Assembly (NCBI RefSeq): GCF_028389875.1
Contig: NC_084666.1
Span: 33,326,308-33,390,307 of the forward strand
DNA length: 64,000 bases
Source: Rhea pennata
Lineage: Eukaryota; Chordata; Aves; Rheiformes; Rheidae
Direction: 5' to 3'
This document shows, one piece after another, positions 13,704 to 27,700 of this stretch. Position 1 is the stretch's first letter, and each line of letters opens with the position of its first letter. The position numbers were made by a program, and so were the translations under genes. The notes under the pieces are model-generated. The model did no database searches, was not told the DNA's origin, and saw only the letters and a program-made list of their open reading frames with translations.

Positions 13704-13724
13704 TTCCCTGGGCAGCCCAGGGAA
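13704..13724. repeat. 10-bp inverted repeat with 1-base centre
   Basis: TTCCCTGGGC and its exact complement GCCCAGGGAA flank a single A. It stands out as a GC-rich near-palindrome in AT-rich surroundings and contains TCCC/GGGA half-sites. It could be a dimeric transcription-factor site or chance. Confidence 0.6.
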
Positions 13725-16700
13725 AAATCACCATATCTATTTCCATCAAATATGGAAAATAAGCCTATATTTTCCAGTTTCTCATCTATCCTGGGGACTT
13801 TTGTCATGAAATAACACCACAAGATTGTAACCCTCTTCCTGCTTTTCTTTCTTTCCTCAGTAATACATTTCTATGGATGTAAAAACTAAACATAGTTTCT
13901 GTTTCTTGTACTGCACAATATTTTGACTGAATATTTTGTTGATGCTGTTTAGAAATGAGTTCTGAAGAAAAGACTAAAAGCTCAGTATATACCCATCCAT
14001 TAGCAATCTATATATACAGAGAATAGGAATGATTTATTGTAAACTCAACATGCCACTGAATACTGCTCCAAAGATAAATGAAGAATTTTAAAGTAATTAA
14101 ATATGAAAGAGAGATTCACAGCAGCAACTTCAAACAAGGAAATACAGTATTGTCACTAGGAGACACAAAAGAAAATGAACTTTTGCTAAATTGATTTTAT
14201 ATAACGTTAGGGTTTCTTTTTATAAATATAATATATACTTAAATAAGAAAAGACAAGTTATAAAAGTTTACTTTTGCCTCCTAAATACCACTATCTAATC
14301 ATATATCTGCCATGACAGCTGTAAGCTGCTGTATCTGTGGTTCTTGTTACTGAGGGAAAATTCTGTATGAAACCAACTCAGTGAAAACATTTAAATGGGG
14401 ATAGCTAGAAAACCTTCATTTCCCTTTGCGTGAAGCCAGTAAAATACGTTGTATTGAGTTAGAACACAGAAAAGCTAGTGAGAAAGAAGTTCAAAGGTGT
14501 GCGTTTCTTTACTTCTTCAGAGAATTAGAAAGATGAGAACAAACAAAGAAGGCCTAGAGAATTTCCAAGTATGCCAATATACAAATGGGAAAAAATATAA
14601 CTGGGGAGAAAATTTTCTTGTGTTGGTGGGGAGGGAGATATTTCAAAGCTCTCAACAGAGGCCAAGGTAGAGTTGTGAGAACAGGAATTCATTTTGCACC
14701 TAGCCATCTGTTTTCAGTGAAATCAATGAGATTTGAGTCATGGTGTGTGAAACTTTAACAAGTTCACAAAAGCTGGCTATTTTCTCTCAATAGACTGCTA
14801 AACTAGTGGCTAAACATTATATAAAGTTGCCTTTAGTCCTGGTTTGAAGCCTTGATTTAAATCACTGGTATTTAAGGCTTTTTAGGTCCTCCTGGTGGAT
14901 GAATTTCATCCTTCATCACTAACTATGAATGAAAAAAGTATGATTTTGTAGATACCTTAGGAGTTTACAGTAAGAAATATTTTCTTAAATGTTTTGCATG
15001 ACACATTTGCATGAAAAGACATTTAAGTATCACTAGCAGAAAATATCTGTTCAAAGAAGACTGTGCACATTAACTGACCTAACTAAAGCTAACGCAACCT
15101 AATATTGAATACGGCCTTTATTCTCTTTTAAAAGCACAGATATTGTAAACCATTTGGTTTTCAAAGTAGTGTTTTTGTGCATAGTTGTGGTTTTTCAGTT
15201 TGCAGGCTGCACTACATAATGAGCTGCTATAGTGCGTGTGAGCAACTTTTTGATTTGTTTCAGCCGCATAAATATTCTTGTCTTATTTTTCACCTGTAGC
15301 CGAAAAGTGAAAGGTATTTATATGGTAATATTTTTAATATTTACTTTGCGCTTTAGTGCAGAACGCACAGTTGGAGCCTGTTAAACGGATCCATGATTGT
15401 TGATGACACTGACAGAGTTCCATTCTGGAGTGCTCTAAGTATATATACTGTCTGTTTTATTTTGTTCATCTAGGAATGAGGCACACTGATATCATCTGTG
15501 CTTTCTGAGGTAAAATCCTGAAGTATTAAATAAAGATGTGTTTCTCTAAAACAAATATAATGACACGTTTCAGTGAAACAATAAGAGAATGATTTTTTTT
15601 TTGCTAAAAATGGTAGTGAAATAGCTAAGAAAGTTCCTACTTTGTACTTCCCCTATCCTACAGAGCCTAACAATATCAAGCAATCTTAAACTGATGGTGG
15701 TTACTATACAACAGCCAAATAGTACTTGCTTTCCTAAGAAAGTCTTCATATTCTTTCTGAGAAATTCTATATATTTATTCCAATGGAACTAGTCTTCCAA
15801 AATTAGTACAAGTTTTCAGTTCTTCCACCACTGTATCCACCTTTGCAAGCATTTGTATTATCCAGTCTTACCAGCTTATATATTAGAAACAATATACTAA
15901 TACTTTGTATTGTATGTGGTGGTTAATTCAGATATGTAATTTGTTGATACGTAATAATTCACGCGCATTTTTCAGATCTATGTTGTTATATTCTTCATTA
16001 GGTGTCCTACTTTCTGAAATACTCCATAGTACCTTCTATTTTCTATGTAAGTAATGTAAGGAAAAAATTTGAAACAGCTCTTACACTAGTCCTCTGTGAC
16101 TATGTCATCATTCAATCTAAACTGTCTTCTCTAAAATTAACTGACACATTGCAATAAATTGTTCTCTGGGTATGCAGAAGTGAATTCTGTTACAGTTCAT
16201 GAAAATTGTACATATGTGGCACAAAACCATATCTCCAAGAGAAGCAATATTTAAATACAAAACTAGTTATTTTTATTAGGGAGACAAGCTCTTCAGACTC
16301 AGAGCTGTGGAAAAGTTTGATAGTTAACAATTTTGAATCAGTAGCATAGTTAAAATAAGGAACAAATCAGATTAACTAAAGAATTAGACCATTTTAACAT
16401 CTGTGTTTCCCTATGTAACTTCTTTCTGTTTTTCCCGAAGGAAAAATGGGACCTACTGCAACTGGGTGGGGAACATTAAACTCCTCCAGTGGAATATTTC
16501 TAGGTTTTTTTTTACTGTGATTTCTTTTCCTTGTCAAAGGAAAAAAAATCGGTAACTGTCCTAATATAACTGTTTGTGACTTTTTTAATATGAAAGAATT
16601 CCCATCATACCACGGGATATAACAAATCATGAAAGTAGAAGGTGATTAGACTGGATGCTTTTTCTCCTGGCAGATGCATTTATATTTATTATATTTAAAT

Positions 16701-17174
16701 AATTCTATATTACAGGAATATTACCCAGCAGTATATCTCAGCCCAGACAAAAGCCTCTTCAGACTCTCTGTCTGCATTTCTTACTCTCCAAGATGAACTC
16801 AGAAGTTTTTGAAACAGCTGAAGCATTTCTTTAACAAGACAGAGGGATGAGCTTAAGCCCTGTGACTAGGGCTTAACTTAACTTCTCAACTTCTGAAGAA
16901 TAACATTACAGCCCTTACAGATTAATTTTGGTCTAAGACTAAGGCTTGAATTGTAAAATTAGTGAAAGCCAGTATATATGCTTACAAAGAGCTAAACGTT
17001 CCTCTTTTCTTAGGCTTCAGCGAATGGAGAGCTTATGACAAATGGCTTGAGAGATACTAGTGATGACAAAGTCTTGGGACAGCCTTGTGGATGTGGGATT
17101 TCTTATTGTCTCATCTTTATATTTTTGATAATCTGCCCTACATCTTCGATTTTCCTTGCCTCGTGTCTTCTTAG
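13725..17174. other. AT-rich non-coding DNA, no gene seen
   Basis: No repeat family or coding signal is supported. The part around 15040-15440 looks less repetitive, has several CpGs and varied composition, and might be a conserved non-coding element, but this cannot be tested from one sequence. Confidence 0.65.
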
Positions 17175-17266
17175 GCATCACCCCTCCGTCTTTGGCACAG
17201 GCCATGAGTGAGCGTCAGTCACCACCGGATCCTTCTGTCTACTGCTTTGACAAGATAAAGCTAACA
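17175..17266 (+). other. possible internal exon, unidentified
   Basis: A 92-base open segment lies between a pyrimidine-rich stretch ending TTCTTAG (17168-17174) and a good donor GTAAGA (17267-17272). In the frame of the surrounding open reading frame it encodes a peptide starting ITPPSLAQ and ending FDKIKLT, with an internal ATG in context GCCATGA. It has more CpG than its surroundings. I do not recognise the peptide, and 92 bases would shift phase between neighbouring exons. It could equally be a cryptic splice-site pair in an intron. Confidence 0.25.
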
Positions 17267-19075
17267 GTAAGATTTCCTTTGCCAAGATTGCTCATACAGT
17301 GTTGTCAACAAAAAGTACGTCATTTTTACTTGCATAACAGAAATGAATCACTTGAAAGATATTTCTCCCTCCTTTTGACACTATTTGATCCCATGTCTGT
17401 GTGAGCTACATAATTATGTATAATACAGTAAAAATAGTGTTTGAGGCTAATCTGGAGGTGGTTAATTTTTAGTGTTCCAAGTATTTTTTACTGCACATGT
17501 GGCACCCTAATGTTACTATCCAATTCTTAGACTTAAAAAAGTTCAGTTTGCTATTCTTCTTTATATCATAAAGTAGTATCACTTTAGCATCATTTGCGTA
17601 AAAATAGTACATACTCTTGTCAAAAAAATCAGGCTGAAATACAGGGAAAAGAAAGCATAGATCTATAACACGAGGAACATGCATTATTTCTTTTGGTAGC
17701 TTTTTATCTTTACTTTCTCCTAATTTTCTCTTTTGTTCAGATAATGAGACAAATTCTGATGAGATCTTATTTGTTTCCATAGTCAGTCATCTGAGATTAT
17801 TTTTTAGCAGTGGGAGGAGAGGAATAGAACCAACATCCAGTATGTTTTGACTGTCGGGGCAGAGTTTTAATTACCTATAGGTTTTCTATTATTCAGTTTT
17901 TAGAAATCTGGTAAAAAATTTAAATGTAACCATGAAATTAAGGAATCTAAATCTTATTGAATGATAACAGGATTCAGGGTTATACATTTTTAAACCACTT
18001 TGAAATCTAGAACTTAGACTCCAACGTGCTGTAGATGCTTTGTACATTTTACCACTTGTCTCTTCTAGAATATTCTAGTGGTTTAACCAAAATAATTTAG
18101 TGCTGTATTTATTATTAATCTAATACAAATACCTTCAGGCACTTGAAAAATTTGTATTCAATTTTTTACTATCATTTTAGCTTAAATCAGAACCATAGTT
18201 AACAAAAGATTTGGGCTTTCTGGTAACTGATGGTCTCAAATATGAATGCAAATACCATTTGTTGCCAATCTTCATGATAACTGGATGACTGCTTTATGTT
18301 ATGTATTCAAAACAGGAAAAATAAATGTCTAATTTACTACTCGGATGGATTCAATCACCACATTTTGGAGTTTTAACTGTAACTATGTTTAATGGGGTTG
18401 AATGTGCTTGAATTTGTATCCTCATCTGTGATATATCTTACTTATGTGAGCAAAAGTGAAGGAAGGATCAGTTCTATTGATTCACCTACAGCATGACTTG
18501 AATAAAAGGTAATGCACATCTGTAAGCTTAATAAAACGAAAGTTCATTTACTTTGAATAGCACACAAATTACAATGAGACAGAAAAACATTCGTATGTAT
18601 GACTTCTAGCAGAAACGGCTAAAACTGCTATTTAATCTCCTTGTCCGGAGTAAGTTTATTAAGCCTTAAGAAACTGTTACTAGCATTAATACTGGACATT
18701 ACCTACAAAGGAGTGTCCCTCCGAGGAAGATATATAATCAGGAACTGAAATCTTGGATCCTGAGCACTCCAAAAGATCAGCTGTGCCCCTCATGCTGTTC
18801 TGAAGGCTGCTTTACATCTTTCTCAATTATCTTGTGCTGTGCTATACAAACTTAGGAAACCTTACAAATGTATTTTTATATAAAGTCAGATTTATTCTTT
18901 AAAACCAGAAGTCATTTAAGTTTTATAGCTTCTGATCAAGTTCATAAACTAAACACACATCACACAGTTTGATACTATGTCAGGCAAATCAAACGTTAAA
19001 TGATGGAAGAAATTTAGCTGCCGTAGAGAGACCTTAGCAACTACTGTTTCACCTTCTGCTTTGGTTGAAACTCTT

Positions 19076-19097
19076 AAAAAAAAAAAAAAAAAAAAAA
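19076..19097. repeat. A22 homopolymer
   Basis: Pure run of 22 A on the + strand. No flanking target duplication was seen. Confidence 0.95.
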
Positions 19098-19798
19098 TCA
19101 GTGTTAGACCTTACTGGAAAGCTGTCAGCTTGCTAGACAGAGCTGTTATCTGTTGAAAGAGGTCTAGGTGATCACACCAACTTTCTGTTCATCTTTTTTC
19201 AGCAATGAATTCAAGTGGAAAAAGAGGTGTTATCTGCAGGAAAGTTACAGTTTTCTGTAGCTTGCCTTGGCTTCTCTTCTGGTGGCTGCAGACCGTGGAA
19301 GAGTACTAAGGAGCTCAGAATCTCAGCAAAACAAACTGCTTTTAGACATCTTTTCCTGACAATCTGACAACAGAAATGCTTTAGAAAAATATCTTACAAG
19401 ATCTATTTTAGTATTTTTTTAAACTGGACAAAATATTCAGCCTATGGACTAGAACATGATTTGCTATGATTTTGCCACTATAGTATTTCCTAATAATAAC
19501 TTTTGAGGGTGCTCCCTTACTGAAGACTACATAGATGAAACATATACTTTGGCCATGTACCTGCATTAAGTATACAAATTTATGATTTTGAATGGAAAGC
19601 ACAATGAATATATGAATATTTTAAATGCTCAAAGAAACCGAAAGGAAACATGTAATAGATCTTTTTCTGAATATCCATAGTTTTGCTTAAGTCCTTGCCT
19701 GTGCATCCAAATCAAACGTCCGAACGTGCAAACAGCATAGCAGTAGCATAGTTACTTCCTGATTTACTCCGTACTTATTTCTATGAAAATCTTGTCCA

Positions 19799-19821
19799 TT
19801 AAATATTAAATATTAAATATT
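19799..19821. repeat. TTAAATA heptamer repeat, about three copies
   Basis: Three consecutive TTAAATA units, a short simple repeat. Confidence 0.85.
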
Positions 19822-22800
19822 ATTATGTAAGCCTTCCGAGGCTCCAGTTATTCTTGTTTATTCTTGATTATGATGTTAGATGAAAAGAAATAAACCTTAC
19901 CTCATATTTTCCTGTTTTATAGCAATGGTTTTATTTATTGCCATGATACCCAACTGTAGCAAAAATACTTAAAAAAGAACATTGAAACATGAGCTCTCAT
20001 CTTACTTTATATGGATTTGATTGCTTGTATCAAATGTACAGACCTAATATTATTATGGCTATAATATTGTATTGTACAAGTGCTTTTTACACAGGTGCAA
20101 AGAAACAACTGCATACTTAGCTGTAATAAACTGTTCTTTGCAACAATATTGAATTGAATAAAATTTATATTTTGGGGTGTTCCAAAGCTATAATTAGGAA
20201 TATTTTTTTCAGTATAGAAAAAATGAGTTGCAGAATTGGTTTGTTAGTGTCAAAATTTGTATTTATCACTTCTGGCTATTTTGCTATAGTAAAAAAATAA
20301 TTTTGCTTCTTTTGAAATCAATACAGATTTTTCTAGCAGTTGTAACAGGAGAAGGATAATAGCCTCAATGGTCCAGTTTCTGTTCTTAGTAGCACTGCTA
20401 TAAATCAAAAATAACTCAAAACCAACGTAATTAGAATAAGCACTTGGCTCTGCATGGTTGAATATCTTTGAAACTTCAGACTATTTTTCATCTTTCTTAC
20501 TGAATTATGATTTGAAGTCTGTGGGGGTTCTGTTCACTTTTAGGCCTGATATAAAAGAATAACTTTTCTTAAATGTGACTAAGTGCCATTTAAAAAAACA
20601 CCTGATGCTAAGTGTCAACCTCTGTGTACTCTATTTTTTTATGATGGATTTCTTGACTATCCAGATACTCCTCTAAAATTTGTTACTCACAGGCATTTGT
20701 GCTTTTCGTGGAGTACAGAAAAAGCTAAGCAATTACAGAACCTCTTTTGCTTTACTGCCAGTGACCTTGTTCTCGTCTCTGCAAGTTCAGAGATGTACGG
20801 TTGGAGCAGGGGATTGAGTCGGTACACTAGGAGCAAAAAAGGGCTTCAGCATCAGGAGTCTGAGACATTGAGAGAGGCCTCCATTCAAAATGTTTATAAC
20901 TTTTACACAGTGGTTGGTGACGACAGAAAATTGTCTACATACTAGCAGTTTTGACTCATTTTTGACTCCAAGAGCTGTCTAATGATGTTCATATGCAAGA
21001 TAACTTCCACATGAAAATACTTGAGGATTTTCTTCTTTTCTTTGCTCCTAATTTTTCAGCAATGCTTTATCATAGACTTTCGAATTCCAATATAGAGCCC
21101 CTTTGATATCTTTTAATTTCCAGTTGATTAACTTTTTTTAACCTGTTTTTTTTCTAAATTCTACTGCTTTTCTTTTTAGGTTCTGACAAATTCACTGAAA
21201 TAGAACATTTGCGCTTCATGCAGTTCCATCCACTATAAGCAAAAGGTCACACAAGTCTTAGATCCATGATATATAGCTGTTAGGGAAGATTTATTTATTT
21301 TTTAAATAGTGATATTATTTGGATGTTGACTTCCAAGCCAAGTTAAAAAAAAGATCATCTTGTAAAAACAATAAGCGTAGAAATGGGAGGAAGATAAAAG
21401 AGACAGGCCTTGCTGTCATTAATGATGAACATAATCTTATTTAAAAAGTAATACTGACTTTTTTTTTCAGAAGTACAACTCAAGAGTAAGAATTGCATAT
21501 CTGGTTGCAAATGCTTTTTGCAAACTTCTTCCAAGAAGCTTTTTAGTATCAAAGGTAGATTTTTTTTCTTTTGCTTCACTTTATCTATTTCAGCTTCTAC
21601 ACCTTACCCCTTTTCTTCTTATTCTTGCCTAAGGGAAACAGTTTTTCCTCCTTTTTTCCTCCAATGTTATGCCATACTAATGCCATCTCTACCAGAAAAA
21701 GACCAGGAAAAAAGCTGCTGTTACAAATCCCTTCATAGGTTACTTCGAAGTTTTGCAATTTGTCATGCTTTCTAACTCATTTTCTGCTGATAGTCTACAA
21801 ATCTCTGCCAAAAACACTCTTTGTGTGTTGGATAATGATAGATTTGGATTCCAGTCTTTCAAACTCAAAGTCATGCTAAAAAGCAGAGTGAACATCTGTG
21901 ACAAGCAGGTAATTTTTAATAATATAAGACAGTTCCTTTCTGTGGAGAATTACACTCTCTCTCATCTCTAATCAACCTTCTCTGCTGTAACAGCAGCTGC
22001 CAATTAGGGATGTTGTCTCTTGGCAGAGTGCTCAGCCCACACTTAATTTGTTTTAAATGTGTTATGTTTCTCTATGGAAGGTGAAGGGTGTTTTTCAGTA
22101 TTTTATGCCATCAGAGGCTCCTGTCATGTTAGACAAAGTTGCAAGATTTTCCCAAATCACAGTAGAGTACTTACAGATTCGAGCAGAGTCTCTTGGCAGA
22201 CCAGTCCTCTCATCTGGGCTTCTGACAATGTTAAAGAAAGAGGAATGAATATTTAACTGTCCCTTTTTCTTTTTCTTTTCTTTTTGTTATATAATACAAA
22301 GCACATTTCATTCTGTAGAAAGAGCTTTACTGATTTCAATGAGATCTTTTTGTCTGATACCGCTAACCATATTGATCTAAAAGTTAGCAGTCTAAGCTAC
22401 CCATGTTGTCTCCTTTAGTAATAGAAAAAAAGAGAGAATCCCATGGAGAGTTAATAACTGACATATCCTAGTGAAGACTGCAAGATTAGAAGGGGTGAAT
22501 CTATTAATGTAAAATCACCTTATTTTGTTGTGGTTGAATTTTAACAGTAACATTTTGGAGACTATAAAAGCAAGTGTTAGAATATTTAGATGATATTATA
22601 CTGAATCTCTTCCCTTTGCCTGTAACCCTTTTCTCCCACATGCATACACATATTACAAATTCATTGTAATAAATTTTAAGGAATCTTCAAAAATTTGGAG
22701 ATTTGATTTGAACTAAAATAATTAAGTACTGCAGGAAATGATTATATTAGGTAATTTTAAGGCCTATCTTCCATTGATAAGATATTACAGTTGCAGCAAA

Positions 22801-22936
22801 GAGGGAAAATAAGCCCTTTCCTCCTTGTGATTCTTCTTCATTCAGCAGCTTTTTATTTGAGTTTTACTACAAAAAAAAAGAGCACTAAAACTGAGGAATC
22901 TTCAATAACCTGATAATCAGAATGACAGAGACAAAG

Positions 22937-22980
22937 TTTTTTCTTTGTTTTTTTTTTTTTCTTGTTTTTTTTTTTTTTTT
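22937..22980. repeat. T-rich compound tract
   Basis: Forty-four bases of T interrupted by a few C and G, giving a long oligopyrimidine-type tract. It could be the complement of an old poly(A) tail, but no retrocopy body is evident. Confidence 0.9.
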
Positions 22981-24678
22981 AAGAAATTCATAGTTTTAGT
23001 GATACCAGAAGACGAATGATTAAATAATAGCAACTCTTGCCACCTGCAAAATAGGCCATTAAAATTGGCCTGTTAACCAGGCAGTATGTTCCTAACCTTC
23101 ACAAAGTATGAAGCTTGAAAAGACCCTCAACCAGTACTTTAAAAGACTGTACAGTTCTCATGCTATTTTGAGTCTAGACTTTTGTTTGGCTTAAGAACTA
23201 CATTCATGGCTGCACAAATGTCTGGATAATTAAGAGACTTGGGGGAAAAAAGTCTAATCTCTTGGGACTTTTAAACAGCATTAACTTGTCTTATTTTGTT
23301 GATGAGCAAGACTTTTTCTCAGAAGAACAAAAGACAAAAACTCATAATAACAGAACAAAACTTAGTAATTGAAACACTCCCCAAATTAACTGATGGCCTA
23401 AAAATTTGAAAAAACGTGTTTTTATTTTTTTTCATGAAGTGAAATCCAATTCATTCAATTGTTAATTGACAGATTGAAAGACTTGCCTCCTGTTCTGAGG
23501 AAGCACCAGCCTGACAAACAATATAACAATTATTTTTATAATTATTTATTTTTTTTATATGCACACTCATGCATACAGAACTACATATATAACATGTGAA
23601 TTCCCCTTCCCTGCCAAAAAAAAGTATCTAAAGATTTACAGAGGTTCTGTTAACTGTACTTGTGCAGTATTGTCATTCTGGCCTATATCAGACAATGCAG
23701 TGTAATCTGCAGTGTTCATGCTACCTATTTTAAAAAAGATAAAAAATGGAAAGAACAAAAGTGAGGAGAAACAACTAGAATTAACTGCATGTGAAGAAGC
23801 AATATACAGAGGGAAACACAGAAGAGAAAGATGCGAAAGAGATAGGTGAAAAAAAAGTATATGGAAATTTTGGCTTTTAACAGAATGATGGATAAGCTTT
23901 GAAGTGGTTTCTCCTCAAGCAGTATCATTTCCTGGGAATGCCACAAGGCATAGGCATAGTTATCAAGATGACAGATCTTTTCTTCTCTTAGGCCTAAATG
24001 TTTTGTTTCACAGGACCCACTGAACTCTTGGAATTTCATTGCTGCTGGTGCTGCTGCTTTGCTTTTCATTTTAGTACAGACTTACTTACATTTTATCAGG
24101 CAGTTTTTTTCATGGAAAATATTTTCTTCTATCCATTTTTTAATTGTATCATGATAATGAATTGTTGCTTAATAATTCTAAGAATAATAGTACTGTTTTC
24201 TGAGTAATTCTGAAAAAATCAATATTTTTGATTTTCAGATCTACTTTAAAAATGGATCTCTGGGAAACTTTGACTTCATTCTATAACATATTTTCCTATA
24301 CATTCCCACAATTCTATAACTTGTTATTCTGATCTTGTTGTTTCATTCTTGCCATAGTTTTTCCTGTCTATGCCACCTCTTTTTTCCAGAATATGGAGTT
24401 TATCTTGTTTGACATGCCTGGATTCTCTCTTCTGGTGGATAATCACCTAAGTACCTCTAATAGGTAATGTTAGATAAATTTGCAATAGCAAGCTCATCTG
24501 AAATATCTTCTGAAATCCTTTTAGTCCATTCTTATTTCAAATCAGCTGTTTTCAATAACAGTGTATTTAACTACCTCTTTGCCATAGTGTAATTTTAATA
24601 TGGAGAACTGAGGAAAATAAGATTCTGTCTCATCAAAGATTTTTGTTTAGCATAGTACTAAGACATATGTTGTTCCTC

Positions 24679-24731
24679 TGATCCACAAGATCAGAGAGTC
24701 AAGATCCACAAGATCAGACAAGATCCACAAG
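24679..24731. repeat. short minisatellite around GATCCACAAG
   Basis: GATCCACAAG recurs three times in about 50 bases with spacers of unequal length (units of about 23 and 19 bp, then a partial one). The first two copies extend to GATCCACAAGATCAGA. Confidence 0.8.
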
Positions 24732-27700
24732 CTTGATCCTATCATTATTCTCTCTTCCCTTGTACTGACCTACATTAGATAAAAGTTTTCCATAACAGAG
24801 TACTTAATAAGTGCAATAGAAGAATTTATTTCACTAAGGTGGTGACTATTGTATGTAGGAAGCTATGAATTAGCATGCAATGATCTGCCAGAAAATGCTC
24901 TATTAAAAAGAATCACATAGCACTACTTCCAATGCATATAAGTTTGAATGGTTTGCCAGATATCTAGTTTATATTTCCTTACACAACTTTCTCTTGCCTG
25001 CCTGAGAAAAACCTTTGTTCATTCCACATCCACTAGAGTAAGGTTTAGGGCCAGTGAAACTTTTTCAGGAAACTACATTTCAGTTTTGTGAAATGCACAG
25101 ACTTCTAGAATTAATATTTCATGTTTCTTCACTACTCTGACACATCCTTCTGACTCTCAGAGTTCATATTCTCACTCAAATTTCTAACTCTGTGCCAGAG
25201 AACTTTCCTGATTATTACTTTCTCTCCTGCCATCAGCAGGTCCCACTTCTCCACCTGGTCATGTACCCAAAAAATATTGAATATGTCTTGGGGGCTGAGA
25301 ATATTTAAATCTGGTCACTGCCCCAGATGATATAATCTGCCATACCATACTGTGAAGAATGCCTTCTTGTTATCCAAATATTTCATAATCACATTTAACT
25401 CAAGCCAGACTAAACCTAGGTAAAATGCAAAAGACAAAAAAATCATGATATCAGTATAGACAACAGAGTTGTAAATATTTGAAAAAAACATGGAAGGTGA
25501 AGAAGTCTGAAGGTGAAGGAAAAAGCCCATACTCGATCTACATGTATGAAGGTCTCTTTCACTCTTATCTAGCTGATTTGCTCTTAGATCCTGAACAGGT
25601 GGTAGTCAGGATTGTTTGTGATTTTTCTTCATAACTTATGCCCTCTGCATGCATTAGGAAGAGCTATTGACTCTTTATTCCACTCCCTGACAGGAAAAAT
25701 CTTTAAAAATTCAAAAATGCCCCTGGGATAGAGAAAATATTTCCTGCTCAGCTCTAGGCATGCTTCTTTCTTCTTTTTCTTTTCTTTCCTTAAGTGTGGC
25801 TTCTCGTGCTCTGGCCTCACAAAAATTGCAGTGATCTGGAGTTACTGTGGGTTTGACCTTCACTTTGAACTGCTGGACAAGTGTTAGCAAATAGAAATAT
25901 GGCTCAGTAGCTAGCTATGTCTCTAGCATAGAGGAATATTTGAGATTAAACCTACCATTTAAAACAAATAAGAAATACCTTCCCAGTGAACCTCAGCAGT
26001 TTGTTTTGCTGGACTCACTAACCAATTGAAATCTCCAAGTCATAACCTAATCCAGTTCAACAGTCCAACAAAACTCTTAGACAAGTTAAAGCTGGAAATA
26101 AATTATTAAAATAATTTTTTGTTTCTTTTTTTAACATATTCACATCAAATATCCTCATTCTTTTCAATTGTACACATATTCAGAAGCAGGTTAATTTTGC
26201 ATATTTTTGGATGCAAATCAGAGTTTTGATTTGCTGATAGAAATGAGAAAAATCATAGCAGCTCAGCTGTTTTTTGACTGAAATGTACTGAGCATAAAGT
26301 ATGTGGCCACACAGCATCCACAGACTATAAACAGACTCCATAGTCTGGGCCTAGTCGGCAGGAATGGTGTCCTTGGGCTTTAAAATAAAAATTTACAATA
26401 TGAAAACTATAGTGTCTCTGAGTTCAGTAAAGTATCTGTCTCTGTCCCCATAATCACAGCCTTCTTTTTACCCTGTAGTTGTTACAATTTGTCAGAATTT
26501 GGCTGCATTTTCCAGAATCACAGAGCAAAATCACAGAGAACGAAGAAGTAGCAACACAGATGCAGCACGGATATAAAATAACTGTTCATTCCACCTTGAA
26601 AGGAAAAGACTGAGCAATGGGTAGACCCAGAAGGTGAGAATCACTGAGAGATACAGGACCATTCCCTTTTTCACAATCCAGATTCTTATGAATGCTTTCA
26701 CTGGTGATTGACACTTTTCTCTATTTAAAGAAGGTGATGTTTCACGAATACTAAATCACAGCAAGGTGATTTTTCTAAAAATTTCCCATGCTGAAAAATG
26801 ATTGATCTCAATTTTGTGAGACTTCAGGTTAAATAAATAAACAATAAAATGTCCAATAAAGAAAAAATATTTACTAAAGATGAGATGTTCTCAGCGCTTG
26901 ATTTCATACTTCAGTTACCAGGCAACTACTTACTTCAGATATTGGGATTAGAACCTGCACAATTTGGCACCAAAGTAGAGGCTACTAACCAGAAACGGAG
27001 ACATTTAACTCCATCAGCTAGACTAATCGAGAAAACTACTCTGTATGACGTGGTCTGACATGAGTCTTTAAAAGTAATGGGTCCGTATCCATCCATCACA
27101 TGAAAGTCAGCTTTCAGGAGACAGGCCTAGTGATTAGAAATGGATTTATTTTATTGCCTTACACATTTTCATTCAGACTTTATAGCTTTTAATTCTCAGC
27201 ATTGCTGTGGGAACTTAGCATCTCTTTCATGACAAGTAAAACACTGAAGAGCAGTGAATGAGAAGTTGCCTGCGGGTGCTCTGTGGCTCATAACCACTGA
27301 AAACATCGTGTATATAACCATCTGAAACCACTTAAAATTTTCTATCTCTAATAAACTCTTCAAAACATGTATGCTACCCTTGGTTTCAGTGATATATAAG
27401 TAAAAAAGTTTACTGATGCACTTGAAATAAGATGCTTGCAATCTGCAAGCTGCAAAAGCGAGTATCACCTACCTTGCTACTAGAGAAGTTAGAAAGGTAA
27501 AGTTTGGTGAAATAACTATTCAAATCTGAGTCATTCAAACAAATGTCCTGCAAGTAGAAGTATATTATTAAAAGTGTCCTGGAATGAATAGCTCTATCTG
27601 GTCAAAATATCATTATTCAGACTGATTGGATGTAGCCTCTGCCAGACTGAGGACACTGAAATGGAGACAGAGCAACATGAAGGTTGTAACAGTAGTATGA

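Larger units (their letters stand above)
17273..24670. other. AT-rich non-coding DNA, no gene seen
   Basis: Contains an A22 tract (19076-19097), TTAAATA triplets (19799-19821) and a T-rich compound tract (22937-22980). The frames at 20583-20945 (+, 120 codons) and 22057-22248 (+, 63 codons) have plausible amino-acid composition, but I recognise no domain and see no supporting splice sites. Confidence 0.7.

Noticed and set aside
16640..16670. CR1-like words GGTGATTAGACTGGATG
   Set aside because: The match is short and the flanking sequence does not continue like CR1.
17469..17780. 103-codon minus-strand frame beginning METNKISSEF as a gene
   Set aside because: No domain, no splice context and no upstream promoter signal that I can support.
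22057..22248. 63-codon frame with protein-like composition taken as an exon
   Set aside because: The only acceptor-like sequence nearby is weak, it ends in a stop without a donor, and the peptide is not recognised.
24679..24731. GATCCACAAG repeats considered as a CRISPR-like array
   Set aside because: Units are too short, spacers unequal and the host is a vertebrate; it is a minisatellite.
26512..26545. CACAGA-type words resembling the reversed CR1 terminal octamers
   Set aside because: No adjacent CR1 3' tail sequence follows.
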